A DNA stretch of 32,102 nt from CAJUOR01 sp964596105 (GTDB lineage Bacteria > Bacillota_I > Bacilli_A > Erysipelotrichales > Coprobacillaceae), in contig CAZQRT010000007.1 in NCBI GenBank assembly GCA_964596105.1, positions 1-32,102 on the forward strand. Reading direction: 5' to 3'. A program made the position numbers and the translations under genes. The notes below the pieces were generated by a model that saw only the letters and a program-made list of their open reading frames with translations, searched no databases and was not told the origin of the DNA. This document shows positions 16,622-24,853 of this stretch, piece by piece (position 1 is the first letter of the stretch; each line of letters begins with the position of its first letter).

Positions 16622-17746
16622 ATGAAAAAGTTGGATTTCCGGACCGTCATGACGGTTACTTTCGGAATTTGTCTGGCCAGTGTTTTTATCACCCTGCTGA
16701 TGAACGCGCCGCGGATTTTCGCTTATGTCGGATCGATCCTGCAGGCCCTGGCGCCGGTCCTTTACGGCATGGTGCTGGCTTATCTTTTGTGCCCGATTAC
16801 CAAGAAGATCGAACAGAAATTTTCCGCGAACCGGGCGGTATCGGTCGCGCTGACGATCGCGGTCACGGTCATTTTAGTGGTTTTGTTTACGTTCATGGTG
16901 ATCCCGCAGCTGGTCAACGGCATCGCCGATTTAGTCAACCGTCTGCCGGGACTGATTGAGAACGCGCTGAAGGTTCTCGAGGATTATCTCGTCACCAGCG
17001 GCCAGGACCCGACCTCGCTGATGGAATGGGTGAAAGATATCGAGACCTATTTGAGCAACTGGCTCTCGGATAATATCCTCACCGCGGTCAACCAGGCCAG
17101 CAAGAGCATTTTCTCGATCGGCAACTTCATCGTGAAACTGATGATGACGGTCATGGTGACCATCTATCTGCTGCTTGACCGCGAGCGGTATCTGGCGCAG
17201 GTGAAAAAGTTCTTCTTCGCGGTTTGCCCGAGTGAGCGCTGGCAGCAGTGGATGCTTCAGGCCGCCAAGAAAACCAATGAGATTTTCAGCGGTTTTATCT
17301 CCGGCAAGGTGCTTGATTCGGTGATCGTCGGCGTCATCTGCTTTATCGGCTTAACGCTGTTAAGGATGCCGTATGTGCTTTTGATCAGCGTCGTGGTCGG
17401 CGTCACCAATGTCATCCCGATGATCGGTCCTTTGATCGGGGCGATCCCGAGCGCTTTTCTGATCCTTTTGATCTCACCGGTCAAATGTCTGATCTTTATC
17501 GTCTTCATCACTTTGCTGCAGCAGGTGGACGGCAATATCATCGGCCCGAAGATTCTCGGCAACACGACCGGTCTGTCTTCTTTCTACGTGGTTGTGGCGA
17601 TGCTCCTTTTCGGCAAGCTGTTAGGTTTTGCCGGCATGGTTGTCGGCGTGCCGCTCTTCGCGACGATCTACTATCTCGTCAAGGAAGTGGTCAACTATTC
17701 GCTGGCCAGGCAGGGCAAGTCAACCAGGACCAAGGATTATATTTAA
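16622..17746 (+). CDS. AI-2E family (YdiK/PerM-like) membrane permease
   Basis: A 374-residue protein with about eight hydrophobic segments, the normal size for the AI-2E transporter family. Conserved stretches include LAPVLYGMVLAYLLCPITKK near the N-terminus, FISGKVLDSVIVGVICFIG, and the C-terminal NVIPMIGPLIGAIPSAFLIL followed by DGNIIGPKILGNTTGLS. Despite the name, members often act as ion/proton antiporters or have unknown substrates; only a few are linked to autoinducer-2 export. The ATG at 16622 has GAGGTGA 5 bases upstream; the GTG at 16613 lies inside that site. Last gene of the run, closed by a terminator. Confidence 0.92.
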   Translation: MKKLDFRTVMTVTFGICLASVFITLLMNAPRIFAYVGSILQALAPVLYGMVLAYLLCPITKKIEQKFSANRAVSVALTIAVTVILVVLFTFMVIPQLVNGIADLVNRLPGLIENALKVLEDYLVTSGQDPTSLMEWVKDIETYLSNWLSDNILTAVNQASKSIFSIGNFIVKLMMTVMVTIYLLLDRERYLAQVKKFFFAVCPSERWQQWMLQAAKKTNEIFSGFISGKVLDSVIVGVICFIGLTLLRMPYVLLISVVVGVTNVIPMIGPLIGAIPSAFLILLISPVKCLIFIVFITLLQQVDGNIIGPKILGNTTGLSSFYVVVAMLLFGKLLGFAGMVVGVPLFATIYYLVKEVVNYSLARQGKSTRTKDYI

Positions 17747-17769
17747 GAGAGCCGCGGCTCTCTTTTTTT
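17745..17769 (+). terminator. Intrinsic terminator of the murF-to-permease run
   Basis: AAGAGAGC (17745-17752), a CGCG loop, GCTCTCTT (17757-17764), then T residues. The stem begins inside the stop codon. Confidence 0.92.
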
Positions 17770-17811
17770 GTTTAGTATCAGTAAATTTATTATTAAAAAT
17801 ATCAAATCCGC

Positions 17812-17839
17812 TTGCAATTCATCGGAGAACCGCTATAAT
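17812..17839 (+). promoter_or_regulatory. Promoter of the XRE-potABCD operon
   Basis: TTGCAA (17812-17817), 16 bases, TATAAT (17834-17839). Confidence 0.65.
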
Positions 17840-17856
17840 GGACTCGTTCAGTAAAT

Positions 17857-17871
17857 TAAACTTTTAGTTTA
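17857..17871. promoter_or_regulatory. Candidate operator in front of the XRE-cupin regulator
   Basis: A perfect inverted repeat TAAACT-TTT-AGTTTA lying just after the expected transcription start and 12 bases before the GTG start. Related words (TTTAGTA, CAGTAAAT) recur at 17771-17786 upstream of the promoter. Position and symmetry fit autoregulation by the downstream HTH protein; this is an inference. Confidence 0.45.
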
Positions 17872-17883
17872 GTAGGTGATCTT

Positions 17884-18420
17884 GTGGATATTGGTAAGAA
17901 GCTGAAGGATTTAAGGATTCGCAATGATTTGACCCTGGCCCAGCTGGCCAGCCGCAGTGAGTTGACCAAAGGTTTTTTAAGTCAGGTGGAAAGAAATCTC
18001 ACCAGTCCCAGCATCTCCACCCTGGAAGACATTCTCGAGGCTTTGGGAACAAATCTTTCGGAGTTTTTCCGGGAGGAGGATGAGCAGCAGCTGGTGTTTT
18101 CCCGGCAGGATTTCTTTGTCGATGACAGCCGCGGCGACGCCCGCATTGAGTGGGTCATTCCCAATGCCCAGAAAAATGAGATGGAGCCGATTCTTTTGAC
18201 TTTGCAGGCCGGCGCGAAGAGCATGGAGATGGCCTGCCATGAGGGCGAGGAGTTCGGCTATGTGTTAAAGGGGACGCTGACGCTGGTCGTGGAAAACCGG
18301 CGTTACCGCATGAAGGCGGGCGAGACGTTTTATATGGACGGGCGCCGTTCGCATTACTTGGTGAACAGCGGCAGCGGGGAGGCCAGGATTCTCTGGATCA
18401 CAACCCCGCCGATGTTTTAG
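17884..18420 (+). CDS. XRE-family regulator with C-terminal cupin (PuuR-like)
   Basis: A 178-residue protein from a GTG start with AGGTGA upstream. Residues 4-60 form an XRE helix-turn-helix ([20 protein letters not shown], then [20 protein letters not shown]). Residues about 105-175 form a cupin ([20 protein letters not shown], then [20 protein letters not shown]). This arrangement is that of PuuR and related regulators that sense small molecules such as polyamines through the cupin. It is first in line before potABCD, with 14 bases to potA, so it is probably the operon's own regulator. The ligand is inferred from context only. Confidence 0.9.
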   Translation: MDIGKKLKDLRIRNDLTLAQLASRSELTKGFLSQVERNLTSPSISTLEDILEALGTNLSEFFREEDEQQLVFSRQDFFVDDSRGDARIEWVIPNAQKNEMEPILLTLQAGAKSMEMACHEGEEFGYVLKGTLTLVVENRRYRMKAGETFYMDGRRSHYLVNSGSGEARILWITTPPMF

Positions 18421-18434
18421 AAAGGGTGATGGAC

Positions 18435-20012
18435 ATGGAGGAGAAGGTTCTGATTTCATTTCGCGATATCGTCAAGGAGTTTGACGGCCAGGTGGTGTTA
18501 AAGGGCATCAATCTGGATATTTACGAAAATGAGTTTGTGACACTGCTCGGGCCGAGCGGCTGCGGCAAGACGACGCTGTTAAGGATTCTGGGCGGTTTTC
18601 TCGATGCCACCGAGGGCACCGTGATTTTTGACGGCAAGGATATCGCCAAGGTCCCGCCTTACAAGCGCGAGCTGAACACGGTCTTTCAAAAGTACGCGCT
18701 GTTTCCCCATATGACCGTCTACCAGAACATCGCTTTTGGTTTGAAGATCAAAAAGATGAGCAAGGATGTCATCGCCCAGAAGGTCATGAAGATGTTGAAG
18801 CTGATCGGGCTGGAGGGCTATGAGGATAAAAATGTCACGCTGTTATCGGGCGGCCAGCAGCAGCGCGTGGCGATCGCCCGGGCTTTGGTGAATGAGCCCA
18901 AGGTGCTTTTACTGGATGAGCCTTTAGGGGCGCTCGATTTGAAACTGCGCAAGGAGATGCAGTATGAGCTGAAACGCATTCAGCAGGAGGTCGGCATCAC
19001 CTTTATCTATGTCACCCATGACCAGGAAGAGGCTTTGACGATGTCGGACAAGATCGTGGTCATGCGTGACGGCGAGATCCAGCAGACGGGCACCCCGGCG
19101 GAAATCTATAATGAGCCGAAAAACCGCTATGTGGCCAACTTTATCGGTGAGAGCAATATCGTCGAGGGCGAGATGGTGGAGGACTACCGGGTGCGCTTTG
19201 ATGATCAGACTTTTGACTGCGTGGATGCCGGGTTTAAAGATCATCAGCCGGTCGATGTGATCATCCGCCCCGAGGATATCGATATCGTCGAGCGCGGCCA
19301 GGGCCAGCTGTCGGGAGAGGTTTTAAGCGTGCTTTTCAAGGGTGTGCATTATGAGGTCATGGTGGAAACGGTGGCCGGCACGAGTGTGACGGTGAACATG
19401 CATGTCATTTCCAACCGCGATGTCAGCGGGGATCACGGCCGGGAGATGATCAGCGCCAATGATTTCTATGTCGATATCGAGGATTTGAAGGATCTCGATG
19501 ACAAGGAGATTGTCGCCCGGGCGGATGCCCAGGCCTGGAATCCGGAAACGGATGAATATATTTCCATCGCGAAGATTGAGTATGATATAAAGCCGGAAAT
19601 CGGCACGTATCCGGTGACGTTTAAAACCGCCGGTCATACCGCGGTGACCCGCCAGATCTTTGTCGTGAATCAGCCTTTCGTGAAAAATGAGAAGGCGGAT
19701 GAGGGCATCATGGCTTTTAATTTCTTCAAGACGGTTGATGAGATTAAGGAGTCGGTGGCGCTCGACACGGATCTGAAAACCTGGGCGAACGCTCAGGCCT
19801 GGAAGCTGTCGGATGAGTCGCAGTCGGTCGGGATGACCGTGGAGTATGATTTTGATGACGCGAATATTACCGAGGGGGTTTATCAGGTGACTTTCTGGAC
19901 GACGGGCCGGGAGTTCAAGATTCACACCACGGACTATGTGGAGGAAGGCAAAAAGGTCGGTTTAGCTTTCGGTCCCGAGGATATTCATGTCATGGAGAAG
20001 ATGAGCCATTAA
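18435..20012 (+). CDS. potA: Polyamine ABC transporter ATPase PotA with an Ig-like repeat insertion
   Basis: A 525-residue protein starting [13 protein letters not shown] (AAAGGG 8 bases upstream); usual PotA proteins have about 340-385. The ATPase domain is intact: Walker [10 protein letters not shown] (39-47), Q-loop glutamine 85, signature [14 protein letters not shown] (137-150), Walker B VLLLDEP (157-163), H-loop histidine 195. The TOBE region starts at about 243 and runs normally to [18 protein letters not shown], but its closing strands ([20 protein letters not shown], then PEDIHVMEK) come only at 494-522. In between lie about 170 extra residues with two diverged repeats (341-412 and 425-499), sharing A(D/N)AQAW, (I/V)EYD and G.Y.VTF.T.G. 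It energises import of spermidine/putrescine through PotBC. What the insertion does is unknown. Confidence 0.93.
   Translation: MEEKVLISFRDIVKEFDGQVVLKGINLDIYENEFVTLLGPSGCGKTTLLRILGGFLDATEGTVIFDGKDIAKVPPYKRELNTVFQKYALFPHMTVYQNIAFGLKIKKMSKDVIAQKVMKMLKLIGLEGYEDKNVTLLSGGQQQRVAIARALVNEPKVLLLDEPLGALDLKLRKEMQYELKRIQQEVGITFIYVTHDQEEALTMSDKIVVMRDGEIQQTGTPAEIYNEPKNRYVANFIGESNIVEGEMVEDYRVRFDDQTFDCVDAGFKDHQPVDVIIRPEDIDIVERGQGQLSGEVLSVLFKGVHYEVMVETVAGTSVTVNMHVISNRDVSGDHGREMISANDFYVDIEDLKDLDDKEIVARADAQAWNPETDEYISIAKIEYDIKPEIGTYPVTFKTAGHTAVTRQIFVVNQPFVKNEKADEGIMAFNFFKTVDEIKESVALDTDLKTWANAQAWKLSDESQSVGMTVEYDFDDANITEGVYQVTFWTTGREFKIHTTDYVEEGKKVGLAFGPEDIHVMEKMSH
19455..19670 (+). repeat. Ig-like repeat 1 inside PotA
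   Basis: Codes for residues 341-412: [24 protein letters not shown], then [11 protein letters not shown]. It resembles tandem repeats of surface proteins of Bacillota. Confidence 0.6.
19707..19931 (+). repeat. Ig-like repeat 2 inside PotA
   Basis: Codes for residues 425-499: [25 protein letters not shown], then [11 protein letters not shown]. Conserved words sit 88-91 residues after those of repeat 1. The last strand runs into the returning TOBE sequence. Confidence 0.6.
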
Positions 20013-20013
20013 G

Positions 20014-20847
20014 ATGAAGAAGTTTCAGACACTGGTGGCCCCTTATGTGGTGTGGATGGCGCTGATGATTGTTTTCCCGATGGTTCTGATTACGCTTTAC
20101 GCCTTTTCCGCCGAGGGCAACTCTTTTTTGCAGTTTCGTTTTACCCTGGCTCATTTTATCAAGTTCTTTACCGACAAGGACTTTTTGATGATTTTGTACC
20201 GTTCCGTCATGATCGCTGTCAAAACGACGGTTATCTGTGTGCTGATTGGTTATCCGGTCGCTTATTTTATCGCTTTCAGCAGCCCGAAGGTGCGTAATGT
20301 TTTAATGCTGGCGATCACGCTTCCGATGTGGATCAATATGCTGGTGAGGACGTACGCCTGGATCGGCATTCTCACCAAGGGCGGCCTTGTCAGCAAGGTG
20401 CTCGGGATTTTCGGGATGGCGGATGTGGAGCTTCTGTATACCGAAGGGGCGGTCCTGCTGGGAATGGTTTATAATTTCATTCCTTTTATGATTTTACAGA
20501 TCAACAGCGCCCTGATGAAGATGGATCCGGCTCTTTTAGAGGCGGCTAATGATCTTGGGGCCAACCGGTTTCAGGCTTTCTGGCGGGTGACGTTTCCGCT
20601 CTCGCTTTCCGGCGTGGTCAGCGGCATTACCCTCGTTTTCCTGCCCGCGGTGAGTTCGTTTTTCATTCCGAAGCTTTTAGGCGGGGGCAAGTTTTTCCTG
20701 ATCGGTAATGTTATCGAGAATCAGTTTATCACGGTTGGCGAGTGGAATTTCGGCAGCGCGATTTCTCTGGTTATGGCGGCTTTGATGATGCTGAGCATGG
20801 CGCTGATCCGCAAGCTTGAGGCGCGTGACGGAAGGAGTGAGGGCTGA
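20014..20847 (+). CDS. potB: Polyamine ABC transporter permease PotB
   Basis: A 277-residue permease with six membrane helices. The first (MKKFQTLVAPYVVWMALMIV) and the long periplasmic-facing stretch after it are PotB-like. The ATPase-coupling EAA loop reads LLEAANDLGANRFQAFWRVT, with the conserved EA..LG pattern. TMSRTYAW-type sequence is seen as NMLVRTYAWIGIL, a motif of PotB/PotH permeases. It follows potA by one base, and its stop overlaps the potC start. It pairs with PotC to form the channel. Confidence 0.94.
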   Translation: MKKFQTLVAPYVVWMALMIVFPMVLITLYAFSAEGNSFLQFRFTLAHFIKFFTDKDFLMILYRSVMIAVKTTVICVLIGYPVAYFIAFSSPKVRNVLMLAITLPMWINMLVRTYAWIGILTKGGLVSKVLGIFGMADVELLYTEGAVLLGMVYNFIPFMILQINSALMKMDPALLEAANDLGANRFQAFWRVTFPLSLSGVVSGITLVFLPAVSSFFIPKLLGGGKFFLIGNVIENQFITVGEWNFGSAISLVMAALMMLSMALIRKLEARDGRSEG

Positions 20848-21647
20848 TGAAGAAGCGTTACTGGGGCCGGCTGTTAATGGTCCTCATCCTGATTTTCTTC
20901 TATCTGCCGATTGTCTTCATGATGGTTTTCTCTTTTAACGAGAGCAAGTCGCTGACGAATTTCACCGGGTTTTCCTGGCAGTGGTATGAGCGGATGTTCG
21001 CCAATCGCGAGATGATGAACTCGCTTTATGTGACGGTGGCGGTCGCCTTGATCGCGACGGTGGTTTCCACGTTTGTCGGGACGATGACCGCGATCGGGCT
21101 CTCGAAGTGCGGCAAAGTGGTGAAAAGCCTCATTTTGCAGTGCAATGATTTTCCGATTATGAATCCTGAGATCGTGACCGCGATCGGGATGATGCTTCTG
21201 TTTGTGACGTTTCATATCGAGCGCGGGTTTATGACGATGCTTCTGGCGCATATCGCGTTTTGTATTCCTTATGTGATTTTGAGTATCATGCCGCGCATGC
21301 GGGCGCTGGATCCGGATTTGGCTGACGCGGCGATGGATCTCGGGGCGACGCCCTGGCAGGCGATCACCAGGGTACTGGTGCCGCAGCTCATGCCGGGCAT
21401 CGTGGCCGGGGCTTTAATTGCCTTCACGATGTCTTTTGATGATTTTATCATTTCCTATTTTGCCACCGGCAACGGGGTGAAGAATTTAAGCATCATGGTC
21501 TACACCATGAGCAAGCGTGTCAATCCTTCAATTAACGCGATTTCCACGCTGGTTGTCGTGATGATCACCGTGGCTTTAATAGTCGTGAATGTGTTACCGT
21601 TATTACGTCATAGAAGGGGGAAGAATAATGAAAAAGGTTCTGTTTAG
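20847..21647 (+). CDS. potC: Polyamine ABC transporter permease PotC
   Basis: A 266-residue permease with six membrane helices beginning KKRYWGRLLMVLILIFFYLP. The segment FSFNESKSLTNFTGFSWQWY is typical of PotC/PotI. The EAA loop is DAAMDLGATPWQAITRVLVP, and FTMSFDDFIISYFATGNGV is the conserved PotC signature. AAGGAG lies before the ATG. It overlaps potD by 20 bases. Confidence 0.95.
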   Translation: MKKRYWGRLLMVLILIFFYLPIVFMMVFSFNESKSLTNFTGFSWQWYERMFANREMMNSLYVTVAVALIATVVSTFVGTMTAIGLSKCGKVVKSLILQCNDFPIMNPEIVTAIGMMLLFVTFHIERGFMTMLLAHIAFCIPYVILSIMPRMRALDPDLADAAMDLGATPWQAITRVLVPQLMPGIVAGALIAFTMSFDDFIISYFATGNGVKNLSIMVYTMSKRVNPSINAISTLVVVMITVALIVVNVLPLLRHRRGKNNEKGSV

Positions 21648-22707
21648 TCTGCTTTGTCTTCTGGTTGTTTTGACCGGCTGCGGGGGCGGCGGGGATCAGG
21701 AGGACAAGCCTTATGCCGGCCAGGAGCTCCATCTGTACAACTGGGGCGAGTATATGGGGGAGAACTTTATCTCCGGTTTTGAGGAGCAGACCGGGGCGAA
21801 GGTGATTCCGGATTATTTTGACTCCAATGAGACCATGTACACCAAGGTCGCCCAGGGCGATGAGTCTTTTGATATTCTCGTGCCGAGTGATTATATGATC
21901 GAGCGGCTTATGCAGGAGGATTTGCTGCAGCCGCTTGACAAGAGCAAGATCACCTGCATGGATGAGCTGTATGAGGGTGTGGTCGGACTGCCTTATGATC
22001 CGAATAATGACTACTCCATTCCTTACTTCTGGGGCTCGGTCGGCATTGTTTATGACAAGACGAAGGTCACGGAAGAGGAGCTGAAGGAGAAGGGTTTCAA
22101 TATTTTCCTCGATACCAAGTACAAGGGTGATATCTACCTGTATGATTCCGAGCGCGACAGCTTCATGATGGCGCTGAAGGCGCTGGGATATTCCATGAAC
22201 ACCACCGATGAGAATGAGCTCAATGAGGCTTATGAGTGGCTTTTGCAGTGTGTGAACACGATGTCGCCGGAGATTGTCACCGATGAGATCATCGACAATA
22301 TGGCGCAGGCCCGCAAGGCGCTCGGTCTGATTTATTCCGGGGACGCGGCTTACTGCATGATGGAAAATGAGAATATCGGTTTCTATATGCCGGAAACGGG
22401 CACGAACATGTGGTCGGACGGCATGGTGATTCCGAAAAACGCCAAGAATCCGGAGCTGGCTCACGAGTTTATCAATTACGCGTCGAGTTACGAGGCGGCG
22501 CTGGACAATTCCAGCTATGTCGGATATTCCTCAAGCAACAAGCAGGTTTTGGAGGAGCTGGCTAATGGCGACTACAAGGATATCAACGCTTATCTGCCTA
22601 GCCGCGACAATCCGAATGACGAGGTTTTCCGCTATGACGCGGAGACTAGAAAGGTCATCGCGAATTTGTTCAGTAAGGTGAAGGCGGCCGCCAGTAACGC
22701 TCATTAA
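21628..22707 (+). CDS. potD: Polyamine-binding lipoprotein PotD
   Basis: A 359-residue extracellular binding protein with a lipoprotein signal peptide (MKKVLFSLLCLLVVLTGCGG; lipobox LTGC, so lipidated on cysteine 18). The mature part starts near ELHLYNWGEYMGENFISGFE, the classic PotD/PotF opening, and continues with YDILVPSDYMIERL-type sequence (here FDILVPSDYMIERLMQEDLL) and PYFWGSVGIVYDKTKV. AAGGGGGAAG precedes the ATG at 21628; an earlier in-frame start would lie deep in potC. It delivers polyamine to PotBC. Closed by a terminator. Confidence 0.96.
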   Translation: MKKVLFSLLCLLVVLTGCGGGGDQEDKPYAGQELHLYNWGEYMGENFISGFEEQTGAKVIPDYFDSNETMYTKVAQGDESFDILVPSDYMIERLMQEDLLQPLDKSKITCMDELYEGVVGLPYDPNNDYSIPYFWGSVGIVYDKTKVTEEELKEKGFNIFLDTKYKGDIYLYDSERDSFMMALKALGYSMNTTDENELNEAYEWLLQCVNTMSPEIVTDEIIDNMAQARKALGLIYSGDAAYCMMENENIGFYMPETGTNMWSDGMVIPKNAKNPELAHEFINYASSYEAALDNSSYVGYSSSNKQVLEELANGDYKDINAYLPSRDNPNDEVFRYDAETRKVIANLFSKVKAAASNAH

Positions 22708-22733
22708 AAGGGTCCTTTGAGGATCCTTTTTTT
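22708..22733 (+). terminator. Intrinsic terminator of potABCD
   Basis: AAGGGTCC (22708-22715), loop TTTGA, GGATCCTT (22721-22728), then T residues; one G-T pair. Confidence 0.88.
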
Positions 22734-22739
22734 AAAAGC

Positions 22740-22768
22740 TTGATTATCGTATGGACTCGCTATATAAT
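22740..22768 (+). promoter_or_regulatory. Promoter of the Nudix-mntP genes
   Basis: TTGATT (22740-22745), 17 bases, TATAAT (22763-22768). Confidence 0.7.
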
Positions 22769-22794
22769 CTTTTTTAATGTTGTGGTGAGAAATT

Positions 22795-23211
22795 ATGGAA
22801 GTGGCGTTTTGTGAAGGGATTTTTGATGAGGATATCGCTTTTGTGGTGATCATCGCCCGCTACCAGGGCAAATATGTTTTTTGCCGCCACCATTTGCGCG
22901 AAACGTGGGAGCTTCCGGGCGGGCACCGGGAACCGGGCGAATCGCTGGATGAGGCGGCGCGGCGGGAACTGGAAGAGGAGACCGGGGCGCTGGAATTTGA
23001 TTGTTCGCGGATCGGGCAGTATTTTGTGGATGGCAAAACCCGCGTGAATCCCGCCGGAGGTTTGTCTTACGGCGCGATTTATGAGGCTGATATCAAAACC
23101 TTTGGTGAGCTTCGTTACGAGATCGCGGAGATCGCTTTGTGTGATCAAGCGCCGTCTCATCTGACTTATCCCCTCATTCAGGGTTTTTTGATTGATCATT
23201 TTGTGCGTTAA
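22795..23211 (+). CDS. Nudix hydrolase
   Basis: A 138-residue protein with a complete Nudix box from glycine 43: GHREPGESLDEAARRELEEE then TGA, matching G-x5-E-x7-REU-x-EE-x-GU. The WELPGG just before it is typical of MutT-like enzymes that hydrolyse nucleoside triphosphates, and the small size fits a housecleaning pyrophosphohydrolase resembling the YtkD type. The substrate is not determinable. GGTGAG precedes the ATG. mntP follows after 12 bases, so the two are co-transcribed. Confidence 0.9.
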   Translation: MEVAFCEGIFDEDIAFVVIIARYQGKYVFCRHHLRETWELPGGHREPGESLDEAARRELEEETGALEFDCSRIGQYFVDGKTRVNPAGGLSYGAIYEADIKTFGELRYEIAEIALCDQAPSHLTYPLIQGFLIDHFVR

Positions 23212-23223
23212 AGGAGAGGCGGC

Positions 23224-23784
23224 ATGTCATTTTTTGATTTGTTTGTGATCGGCGTGGGGCTGTCGATGGACGCTTTTGCCGTCGCGGTGTGCAAGGGGCT
23301 GTCTTTGCAAAAGCTTTCGTGGTCAAAGGCCGCTTTAGTAGGGGCGTATTTCGGGGCTTTTCAGGCCGGCATGCCTTTATTGGGGTATTTGCTGGGGACG
23401 AGTTTTAAGAATTTCATTACCGCCATCGATCACTGGATCGCTTTTATACTTCTGACGGTCATCGGTTTAAATATGATCAAGGAGTCCCGGAACAAAGATG
23501 AAACGGGCATCGATGATGATTTAAGCGTGAAAACCATGGTTTTACTGGCGATTTCCACGAGTATCGACGCTTTAGCGGTGGGCTGTTCTTTCGCTTTTCT
23601 GAATGTGAATATTTTTCAGGCCGTGACGATTATCGGGATCACCACGTTCGTTTTGTCTATGGCGGGGGTTTATATCGGTCATCTTTTTGGCATGAGGTAC
23701 CGCCAGGGGGCGGAGCTCGCGGGCGGCGTCATTCTGATTTTGATGGGGACGAAGATTTTACTGGAGCATTTGGGCATTCTTTAG
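23224..23784 (+). CDS. mntP: Manganese efflux pump MntP
   Basis: A 186-residue protein with six membrane helices in two inverted-repeat halves. The first half has [20 protein letters not shown] and the second [19 protein letters not shown]; the aspartates in these helices are those of the MntP (YebN, DUF204) family. The protein exports Mn(II) to prevent toxicity. AAAGGAGAGG lies before the ATG. No yybP-ykoY manganese riboswitch can fit in the 12 bases upstream, so any Mn control must act at the promoter before the Nudix gene. A pair of COG0523 metal-related GTPases follows. Confidence 0.93.
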   Translation: MSFFDLFVIGVGLSMDAFAVAVCKGLSLQKLSWSKAALVGAYFGAFQAGMPLLGYLLGTSFKNFITAIDHWIAFILLTVIGLNMIKESRNKDETGIDDDLSVKTMVLLAISTSIDALAVGCSFAFLNVNIFQAVTIIGITTFVLSMAGVYIGHLFGMRYRQGAELAGGVILILMGTKILLEHLGIL

Positions 23785-23810
23785 CATTTGTTTCAAAAGC
23801 GTGATATAAT
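23781..23810 (+). promoter_or_regulatory. Promoter of the COG0523 gene pair
   Basis: TTAGCA (23781-23786), 18 bases, TATAAT (23805-23810) preceded by TGA. Transcription would start near 23816, which rules out the ATG at 23816 as start codon. Confidence 0.55.
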
Positions 23811-23833
23811 AAGGGATGAAAGAAGGTTACAGG

Positions 23834-24850
23834 ATGACAAAAATTGATATATTTTCAGGTTTTTTAGGAGCCGGCAAGACAACTTTGATCAAGAAATTAA
23901 TCGCGGAGGCTTATCAGGATCAGAAGCTGGTGCTGATTGAGAATGAGTTTGGCGATATCGGCATTGACGGCGGTTTTTTGAAGGATGCCGGCATTGAGAT
24001 CAGGGAGATGAATTCGGGCTGTATCTGCTGCTCGCTGGTCGGGGATTTTAAAGAGGCTTTGAAGAAGGTTCTGGCGGAGATGAAGCCGGACCGCATTTTG
24101 ATTGAACCGTCCGGCGTGGGCAAGCTTTCCGATGTCATCGCGGCGGTGAAGTCGATCGAGGATGACGCCCCGGCGGTGCTGGATCATTTCGTGACGGTGG
24201 TGGATGTTCAGAAGTGCCGTCTGTATATGAAGAATTTCGGCGAGTTTTTCAATGACCAGATCGCGTGTGCCAAGACGATTATTTTAAGTCGCACGCAGCT
24301 GGTTTCTGAGGAGAAGCTGGAGCAGGCGGTCGCGATGATTCGCGAGAAGAATGATCAGGCGCGGATTTTGACGACGCCGTGGGATCAGCTTGCGGCGGCG
24401 AAGATTGTCGAGGCGATGGATGCCAGCGACATGACGATTTCCGAGGAGCTGTTACAAGAGGCGGAAAGGCATCATCTGGAACATGAGCATGAGCATCATC
24501 ATGACCACGATCATGAGCATGACCATGATCACGAGCATGACCATCATCACCACCATCATCATCATGATGCCGATGAGATCTTCCAGACCTGGGGATGCGA
24601 GACCGCCAAGGCCTTTGACAAGGAGCATCTGGAACATATCTTAGCGGCTCTCAATGATGAGAAGTATGGTCAGGTATTAAGAGCGAAGGGCATTGTCGCC
24701 AGCAAGGACGGATCGGACTGGCTGTATTTTGATCAGGTTCCTGAGGAGTCTGAGGTCCGTTTGGGCGCGCCGGATTATACCGGCCGGATCTGTGTGATCG
24801 GCGCTGATTTAAAGACCGAAGCGATCGCTGATTTGTTCATGGGAGAATAA
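23834..24850 (+). CDS. COG0523 (CobW/YjiA-like) GTPase with His-rich metal-binding stretch
   Basis: A 338-residue G3E-family GTPase. The P-loop is SGFLGAGKTTL (8-18), the metal-binding CxCC motif is NSGCICCSL (60-68), and IEPSGVGKLSD (90-100) follows. The usual NKxD is replaced by SRTQ (152-155). Residues 213-244 form a histidine/aspartate/glutamate stretch ending in eight histidines, expected to bind zinc or similar ions. The C-terminal domain (WGCETAKAF, then GRICVIGADL) is the CobW_C type. COG0523 proteins act as metal chaperones or insertases. AGAAGG lies 7 bases before the ATG at 23834. The gene is followed after 3 bases by a second, different COG0523 gene. Confidence 0.93.
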   Translation: MTKIDIFSGFLGAGKTTLIKKLIAEAYQDQKLVLIENEFGDIGIDGGFLKDAGIEIREMNSGCICCSLVGDFKEALKKVLAEMKPDRILIEPSGVGKLSDVIAAVKSIEDDAPAVLDHFVTVVDVQKCRLYMKNFGEFFNDQIACAKTIILSRTQLVSEEKLEQAVAMIREKNDQARILTTPWDQLAAAKIVEAMDASDMTISEELLQEAERHHLEHEHEHHHDHDHEHDHDHEHDHHHHHHHHDADEIFQTWGCETAKAFDKEHLEHILAALNDEKYGQVLRAKGIVASKDGSDWLYFDQVPEESEVRLGAPDYTGRICVIGADLKTEAIADLFMGE

Positions 24851-24853
24851 AAT

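Noticed and set aside
19323..19925. 200-codon minus-strand frame opposite the PotA insertion
   Set aside because: No ribosome site or family resemblance, and the plus-strand PotA frame runs unbroken through to its normal TOBE ending.
21565..22464. Long (299-codon) minus-strand frame opposite potC/potD
   Set aside because: PotD has a clear lipobox and family motifs in the plus frame. The antisense product resembles no family I know; such long shadows are common in GC-rich coding DNA.
23212..23223. yybP-ykoY manganese riboswitch before mntP
   Set aside because: Only 12 bases separate the Nudix stop from the mntP start, and the 60-base region before the Nudix gene holds only promoter sequence.
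24452..24637. Methionine- and valine-rich frame on the minus strand
   Set aside because: It is the antisense of the His/Asp/Glu stretch of the COG0523 gene; composition follows from CAT/CAC/GAT/GAG codons read backwards, and there is no ribosome site.
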